Positions 58,267 to 64,000 of a stretch of 64,000 bases of DNA are shown piece by piece; within the stretch, counting starts at the first letter, position 1; every line of letters starts with the position of its first letter. A program made the position numbers and the translations under genes. The DNA lies in assembly GCA_963678705.1 (NCBI GenBank), contig OY783207.1:3162001-3226000 (forward strand), given 5' to 3'. The notes under the pieces were generated by a model that searched no databases, was not told where the DNA came from, and was given only the letters and a program-made list of their open reading frames with translations. This stretch comes from Panorpa germanica (lineage: Eukaryota; Arthropoda; Insecta; Mecoptera; Panorpidae).

Positions 58267-58468
58267 TTGTTTTGTGACGTTTCTATCACTATTGCATTTC
58301 AATTTAGTTCGCATAAACTTTGTCTCCATTTGTATTGCGACAGGTGGAGTGGTTTCGCTTATTGAAGCCGATAAAATAGACATTTCATATAAACGATTGT
58401 GAGAAACTGAACTCTTTCATGACAAAAACATCATTCGCATCTTCAATATGATGACAAAGTGACTCCAA
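58267..58468 (+). mobile_element. Family C element, partial
   Basis: TTTTGTGACGTTTCTATCAC to GATGACAAAGTGACTCCAAC. It is the opposite orientation to the copy 170 bp to its left, so the two form a large inverted repeat. The terminal repeats are lost. Confidence 0.75.
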
Positions 58469-58775
58469 CTGGGTTCTATCTCCCCGCTTTCTTTCTCCTC
58501 AAAGGTTAACTTTCATCACATAACAATAGGTAATCGTTAACGTAAGCGATTCTACAAAATATACTATGTTTTGTGACCCTTTGTAATGCTTTTTGAAAAG
58601 TAAGTTTTATGCATTATCATTAAACTTGCTAAGAAAACTGTTTCAAGAATTCTAAAATCTTAAGAAGACTTTAAAATGAGACACTTTTTGATGTTGGTTT
58701 ATTAGGTTTTGCTTAAGTAATGCTTTGTACACTCTCTTCTAGGCCCACTCTTAAATAGATCTTTAAAAATTCACC
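58469..58775. other. Intergenic DNA, no gene seen
   Basis: Nothing recognisable. Confidence 0.5.
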
Positions 58776-59415
58776 CAATGGGCTTGTGTCCTATGTCTTA
58801 ATTTCTATAAAAGTGTACTATATATTGATAAAGTTGATTACTAGAACCTCAAATGTTCAATTATTTTTTAATAACTCCTTATATGTTAAGAGATATTAAC
58901 AATTAAAAAAGTCATTTTGTCTCTTTAATTATTAAAGGGATTCAACGTTGTTCACATTCCAAGTGCATATGACATCACACTTCTTGTGTAACGTTACCAA
59001 CCTTACAGCTCATAAATCTCTGCTATATGTATTTATATATCAAAATATCAAATATTATTTACAGCTATTTCAAGGAACACTCAAATTCCAATATTATGTC
59101 TGCCTTAGCAGGGTTAAATAAAATAAAAACTTATTATTCTTTGACTTGACTTGATTATTTGACTACCAACAGCTACAGAACATTACCACAGCACTGACCT
59201 AATCAACAAATAACTGACGTTAAAATGCATTTCACGTCATACAAATATGGCCGACCATTTCTAGCACTAAAACTACAATTCAAACTTTTAATTGCTATAT
59301 CTCCGTCAATATTTAGATATTTAATAAAATAGACACACCGATACACATTTATTAACATCAATTTCAATCAGCAATTGAAAAATCGACCACTAAAAAATGA
59401 GGACACAAGCCCATT
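58776..59415 (+). mobile_element. Family A element, full length (640 bp)
   Basis: CAATGGGCTTGTGTCCTATG at the left and GAGGACACAAGCCCATT at the right. It is colinear with the copy at 25039 throughout. It lies between LRR-3 and LRR-4. Confidence 0.85.
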
Positions 59416-60505
59416 ATGATTAAAGGATTAAAGGGGGCCCTAACCCGAAGTTTGTATCCCAAAACCGGTTTAAATATAATTAATTCCTCAATATTTCATT
59501 AACTTTCGTACGCCTCTGATGCAGCTATTGCAAACAGCAAATTTAATACCAAACAAGCCGTATATATTACTTAAAAATAGATGCATTTATATAAAGAAAA
59601 AATATAACTATAAAATTTATTGATTATAATTTTAAAATATACCTGCATTTATGAACAAGGAGCTGCAGAAGTCTACTTGGCGAATAGTGCACTCAAACTA
59701 GTGTGGTAATGTAGCTATCTTAAAAAGATGTTTCAAAATGAATACAAGTAAACATAATTATCGTTACTATTACTAATCATTGAAAGGTTATCAGTTGGTA
59801 ATAAACTTAGTGTTAAGGTATACATCCACTTATCAGCATCAGAAGTGATAGAGGTCGTTTGATACAATGTGTGCAATTACTTCCATATTGATAGTGGACG
59901 CTTACCTTTAACGAACATAAATAGATTTACATCATCTTAAAAATTGATGGATCTTTCTTATAATACTCAGAATTCTCGGAGCTATGATTAATATAATCCG
60001 TGGAAAAATGAAATCATTACATCAAGTGTTTGATTGGCACTGATATTAATTATAGCAATGATTATAACCTCAATAAGTAAAGTACGTGTATAATTCTGAA
60101 TGTAGTAAAAAACATAAAGTTGTATTGAATTAGTAAAAAAAATATTATTAAAAAATAGTATCAAAAATCTGAACCTTTTAGCGACATCTGTTACAGAGAA
60201 GCGTATTACTTTAAATGCGCCAAGATATTATGCAACCTATTTAACACCCTACGATAATGACATTTAAAGTATATATTATAAATTTGTTTTTCTAATCTTC
60301 TGCAATGTTTTGACATAAAATACAGTTTTGTACTCAATTAAAACTATCTATTATTAATAAAAAGAAGATGTCTAATGTGTTTAGACTTCTTTAAAATCTG
60401 TTTTGGATAATAAAAACAATATTCAACTTGCTGGTATTTGTTTTTAAGGTCACAGGTTGTTCTGGGAAGAATACACTGAAGAAAAAATGATGAATATGCG
60501 AACGA
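59416..60505. other. Intergenic DNA, possible LRR-3 leader
   Basis: No coding frame. On the minus strand AAATGCAG/GTATAT at about 59641 could be the donor of a leader exon for LRR-3, upstream of all the repeats; this is speculative. Confidence 0.35.
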
Positions 60506-60859
60506 TTGCAACTTATTACTTTGTTGCACATCCGTTTAAAGTTACTGAGTTGGCGTTATGTTGCAAAAAATAATTCTTATCATCTACTTCCGTATGATAC
60601 TCGCGTTTCGGATATTCGGATAAGTGGAGCAACAGGATGGGCACGAATAGGCAGTTGCAAATGTAATATTAATTGTGATATCGAATTAACAATAAAACAT
60701 CTCTGCAAACAATTTGGATCCGAAGCGTATAAAATTCGAGTACGATATTCTACAACTCGACCTTGTATAGGAATCGACATCTGGGCGATTATAGGCAACA
60801 AAAAAAAAGAGAGTATCTGTTTCGAAATCTTTTTGCGAAACTTTCAGAAGAAACTTTAA
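60506..60859 (+). pseudogene. Protein-like frame with no methionine, origin unknown
   Basis: An open frame of 117 codons ends in TAA and contains no ATG at all. It has non-random composition: DTRVSDIRISGATGWARIGS, then CKCNINCDIELTIKHLCKQF, then IRVRYSTTRPCIGIDIWAII. The local base composition is richer in G+C than the flanks. There is no good acceptor just upstream. It may be a decayed gene or transposon fragment, or an exon whose borders I cannot fix. I do not recognise the family. Confidence 0.3.
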
Positions 60860-60904
60860 AATACGAAATTTCTTTTCCTTAAGGTACCCAAATATATATA
60901 TATA

Positions 60905-61259
60905 TCTTCTTCTTAATATATATAAATTACGTGTCACGTTGTTCGTCCGCGATGGACTCCTAAACTACTTAACCGATTTTAATCAAATTTGTACACCGTG
61001 TGCAGTTTGATCCAACTTGAAAGATAGGATAGCTTACATCTCAATTTATGATTGCAATATTATCTTATTACAAATTATTTGTCTATTAATTATCTGTTAG
61101 CTCCAAACGATGACATCTGGCGACGATGATGGCGACATCTGTTGACTAGATTGAGTAAATATTCTGCTGACTAGATTGAGTAAATATTCAATAGATGGCG
61201 CTATGTAATGTAATATGACAAAAACGTTAGTCACAGCAACGCGTGGCCGGGACAGCTAG
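60905..61259 (+). mobile_element. Short Helitron-like element
   Basis: Starts TCTTCTTAATATATATAAAT, continues GTCACGTTGTTCGTCCGCGA, TACTTAACCGATTTTAATCA and ATAGGATAGCTTACATCTC, and ends GCGTGGCCGGGACAGCTAG before a T. A 5' TC and a 3' CTAG inserted between A and T are Helitron features. From memory the words GCGTGGCCGGGACAGCTAGT and ACCGATTTTAATCAAATTTG are typical of short Helitrons spread through lepidopteran genomes. Inside, GACTAGATTGAGTAAATATTC is tandemly doubled (61143, 61171). Non-autonomous. Confidence 0.55.
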
Positions 61260-61896
61260 TATATATATATATATATGTTGACGAGATTCGTATAGGATTC
61301 GTATTAGATTCGAACGGATTGAACCGAATCGCATTAGAATCGTATTAGATTCGGACGGCTTAGAACGTGCTTCGAAAAATCTTACTCAAATTGTAATCAG
61401 GCTATTCGACAACACTACGATACGAAAAAATGTTTGCAAGGTTGTTTGTAAATATATTTTAATTATATACAACTATTTATATAATTAAATATAATAAGTA
61501 AATTCGATTCAGAAAACTTGACGATTTTTACGTGCTGTGTTTAGTGAAATGTGTTAGCAGAATATTTATTAGCATCCTGTGGTCATGTAAATTTAAATAC
61601 ATCTCAAATGTCATTGCTTAATCAGCATTGTAGTTTCATTCGCTTGAATAAGTTACATTTGCAGTGTTAAGCAGCTTAATTTGAAGGTAATATCAATAGT
61701 TATATTATTTTGGAAAATTATTAAAGATTATGGAGAGTATATCTTTGAAGTGTTGTCACATTAGTTTTTTACTTTTAATAGAAAAACAAATCGATATATT
61801 TTCTAATTCAAATAAATAAATGGAGTGATGGTTTTTGTGTATGTATAAAATGAAAATAATTGACAATATCGTTAGACAATAATTACAATAAGTAAA
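61260..61896. other. Intergenic DNA with a small minisatellite
   Basis: (TA)n at 61259-61277, then two to three copies of a ~40-bp unit (CGTATTAGATTCGAACGGATT / CGTATTAGATTCGGACGGCTT, shown in part) at 61288-61370. No gene. Confidence 0.5.
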
Positions 61897-62417
61897 GTTT
61901 TTTTTTTTATTATTTACTGCTATAACTAATTTTGTACAATTAACCAATAGCTTATCTCTAATACTAATCTAAACAAAAGAATAACGTCGAGTGTTATCCA
62001 GTGATAATACTCGTTCATTCATACTAGTTCGAACGGCTTCGTTCTCTTTAGCCTTCGCTGCAACCCGTCAGTGTCGAGCAACTGTACCACTTCATCATTT
62101 GCGTGTTGATGGAGTCGTTCCTTGTGCTTCTTAGCATGTTTTTTGATTTCTTCAGCAACTGTAGTGATTCCTAGATCCTTATGGATGTCTACGTTACGAA
62201 CGTACCACGGCGCGTTAACTATGTTACGTAGTACTATGTTCTGAAATGTCTGGATGATTTTGATGTTACTGTCTTTGGTGCAACCCCACAGTTGGATACC
62301 ATACGTCCACACTGGCTTTAGTATTTGCTGATATATTATTAACTTATTATGTAAGGATAACAATGCTAGTCGTCCCATTAGCCAATACATTTTTCTATAT
62401 CTGATTCCCATTTCTTC
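61897..62417 (-). mobile_element. 5'-truncated Jockey-type LINE, C-terminal end
   Basis: On the minus strand 62411-62019 encodes 130 residues: YRKMYWLMGRLALLSLHNKL, then IYQQILKPVWTYGIQLWGC, FQNIVLRNIVNAPWYVRN and DLGITTVAEEI, ending RLKRTKPFELV. This is the conserved C-terminal region of Jockey-clade non-LTR retrotransposons. About 110 bp follow the stop and end in an A-tract (minus strand, at about 61908-61898). The core polymerase is missing, so it is a dead 3' remnant. Confidence 0.85.
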
Positions 62418-62727
62418 TTTCTTTTTAAGTAATAGTTAATAGTAGTAAAGTTAATATAAGTAAAGATAACGTAAAGTTGAACTAATACATAAACATGAAG
62501 ACAGACTTGTTTTTGTTGTATACAGATTAAGGCAATAGCTAAGATTTCAAAAGATAACTGTACTTCTGTGTTTAAACATCATACGGTTTTGTATGTGGAG
62601 GAATCTGCTGGTATAGAAAGTTTTTTCTTACTTAACTATATGTCCTTCCGTTCTTCCTACGCAACTGCAACAAAACTTTTGAATGTAGACGACATGTCTT
62701 TCATTTCTCTTTCTTTTTTCAGACAAT
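62418..62727. promoter_or_regulatory. LRR-4 upstream region
   Basis: Must hold the leader and leader intron of LRR-4. The acceptor TTTCTTTTTTCAG ends at 62722. I cannot fix the donor or the promoter. Confidence 0.4.
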
Positions 62728-64000
62728 ATGAATTTAGCTTGTATCATTTTCGTAACATGTGGATTGACAACTCCAACTAGTCAATTTAAAGATGCCTCGT
62801 ATTATGATGAAGACAGCAGCCATCTTGTTGACTTAAGTGATATAGAAGAACAGTATAAGGATGCTAACTGTCACTCAACTTCACGTAGAGATTATTATGA
62901 TAGATATGAATCATTTCCTAGAGAAACATTCTGCAGCGGTGTAAACGAACATAATATAAAGAAAACTACGATAACGTTGGAAAGTGATATCAAAAATATG
63001 TATTACAGATCTGGTCATATAAAAACACTAAGCAAAGGAGTCTTTAGTGATGGACGAAGTTTGTCACAACTATCAATGGAAGGAGTGACCATTGACGAAA
63101 TAGAAAGTTCTGCCTTCCTCGGGTTAAGACAGTTAACAGTTTTGAATCTGAATAAAACGCGAATCAGTTCCATACCATATGGAACATTCTCGGGTTTGTT
63201 TTCGCTTACGGAACTATATCTGTCCGATAATATAATTGGTGACACTCTAGATATAAGAAATTTCACGGGATTACGTGATCTGCGGACGCTTTACTTAAGT
63301 AACAACTTAATACACTATCTAAGACCATTAACGTTTAAAAATCTAACGCGGTTAACACATATTTTCTTAGATAATAACTTTATTAGTAAGTTAGAAAGTA
63401 AAGTGTTTCAACATTCTGACAGCTTTGTGGAAATAAATTTATTTAACAATAATTTAAACGAAATTGAGGACAATGTCTTTTTAGCAGACACAAATAAAAT
63501 AGATTTACAAAATAATTCACTAACTGAATTAAACAAAAAGGCGTTCGAAATATCAACAAATTTCCAAATAAAATATTTATACATTGCTCATAATAAAATA
63601 AAAGAGTTAGATACAGATCTTATGACTAATTTTGACAAATTAATAACTTTTGATGCAGGCTTTAATGCCCTTGTTGATTTTAACCATTTCCATAGTGTGC
63701 ATTTAACTACTTTACTTTTAAATAATAATAACATAAGTGGAAAAATTACAGCTGGTAAATTTAGTGAAACTGAAAATGTAAACGAATTAAGATTAGATTA
63801 CAATAAAATAACAGATTTTGAATTTGGGAGTTTCAGTGGTCTGGAAAAGTTAATTACTTTGAATATATCTTTTAATTCTTTAACCAATATCAACCCAAAA
63901 GTATTTCTGCCCTTAAAAAGTCTTAAAACTCTACTTATTGGTGGGAATTATTTAAAATCTTTAAATATGTTAATGGTAAAAATGAATTTACCAAGTTTAA
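62728..64000 (+). CDS. LRR-4: LRR protein, 3' end beyond the window
   Basis: The frame is open from the ATG at 62728 to the window end: 424 codons, no stop. The ATG follows an acceptor (TTTTTTCAG/ACAATATG), the same layout as LRR-3. It has a short signal peptide (MNLACIIFVTCGLTTPTS), an acidic Tyr-bearing N-terminus (ASYYDEDSSHLVDLSDIEEQ), two Cys regions (DANCHSTS, ETFCSGV), then at least thirteen LRRs (LRQLTVLNLNKTRISSIPYG, LYLSNNLIHYLRPLTF, LITLNISFNSLTNINPKVF, LKTLLIGGNYLKSLN). It is colinear with LRR-3, so the Cys cap, membrane helix and short tail are expected just beyond 64000. Divergent from LRR-3. Confidence 0.85.
   Translation, partial: MNLACIIFVTCGLTTPTSQFKDASYYDEDSSHLVDLSDIEEQYKDANCHSTSRRDYYDRYESFPRETFCSGVNEHNIKKTTITLESDIKNMYYRSGHIKTLSKGVFSDGRSLSQLSMEGVTIDEIESSAFLGLRQLTVLNLNKTRISSIPYGTFSGLFSLTELYLSDNIIGDTLDIRNFTGLRDLRTLYLSNNLIHYLRPLTFKNLTRLTHIFLDNNFISKLESKVFQHSDSFVEINLFNNNLNEIEDNVFLADTNKIDLQNNSLTELNKKAFEISTNFQIKYLYIAHNKIKELDTDLMTNFDKLITFDAGFNALVDFNHFHSVHLTTLLLNNNNISGKITAGKFSETENVNELRLDYNKITDFEFGSFSGLEKLITLNISFNSLTNINPKVFLPLKSLKTLLIGGNYLKSLNMLMVKMNLPSL

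Overview
The window is nuclear DNA of an insect. Genes are spliced with short GT-AG introns, intergenic DNA is strongly AT-rich, and the recognisable genes (follicle cell protein 3C-1-like, ARMC7, HTD2, GCC185/GCC2, intron-bearing eEF1A, mitochondrial glutamyl-tRNA synthetase) are of arthropod type. A short Helitron-like element ending in GGGACAGCTAGT at 61259, the LINE tails and the dense small inverted-repeat elements fit Lepidoptera best. That order-level call is an inference and I hold it loosely.

Layout. Positions 1-28,000 hold no convincing complete gene. They are made of AT-rich intergenic DNA and repeats that I grouped by reading copies against each other: family A (AATGGGCTTG terminal inverted repeats, about 640 bp), family B (about 650-680 bp, carrying an exon-like frame with a CDVCGDSLSMPHF motif and a nested palindrome), family C (CCCAGTAAAC terminal inverted repeats, about 250 bp), family D (about 200 bp, no clear ends), one 325-bp element with GCCGGTTTCA ends, and two tandem arrays. 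One exon-like frame at 25810-26036 is unexplained.

Positions 29,000-46,900 form a compact block of conserved genes nearly free of repeats. On the minus strand are a secreted Cys-rich Fcp3C-like gene and then ARMC7 followed, 12 nt after its stop and in the same frame, by the mitochondrial dehydratase HTD2. This looks like a two-cistron transcript. On the plus strand are an 11-exon GRIP-domain golgin (GCC185, 1,681 residues by my splice model), a 6-exon eEF1A paralogue (462 residues) and an 8-exon mitochondrial glutamyl-tRNA synthetase whose last exon adds about 300 disordered residues.

Positions 47,000-64,000 hold a cluster of at least four diverged leucine-rich-repeat (LRR) membrane proteins (LRR-1 plus, LRR-2 minus, LRR-3 minus, LRR-4 plus and cut by the window end). 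Each has a signal peptide, an acidic N-terminus and many LRRs. The three complete ones also have a C-terminal Cys cap, a stalk, one membrane helix and a short tail with no signalling domain. In all four a splice acceptor lies 5 nt upstream of the ATG, so each has an intron in its 5' leader. Family A copies lie in every gap of this cluster, and LINE tails, a Helitron-like element and family C copies are nearby. These may be cell-surface recognition or adhesion proteins (leureptin-like or chaoptin-like), but the sequence does not prove a function.
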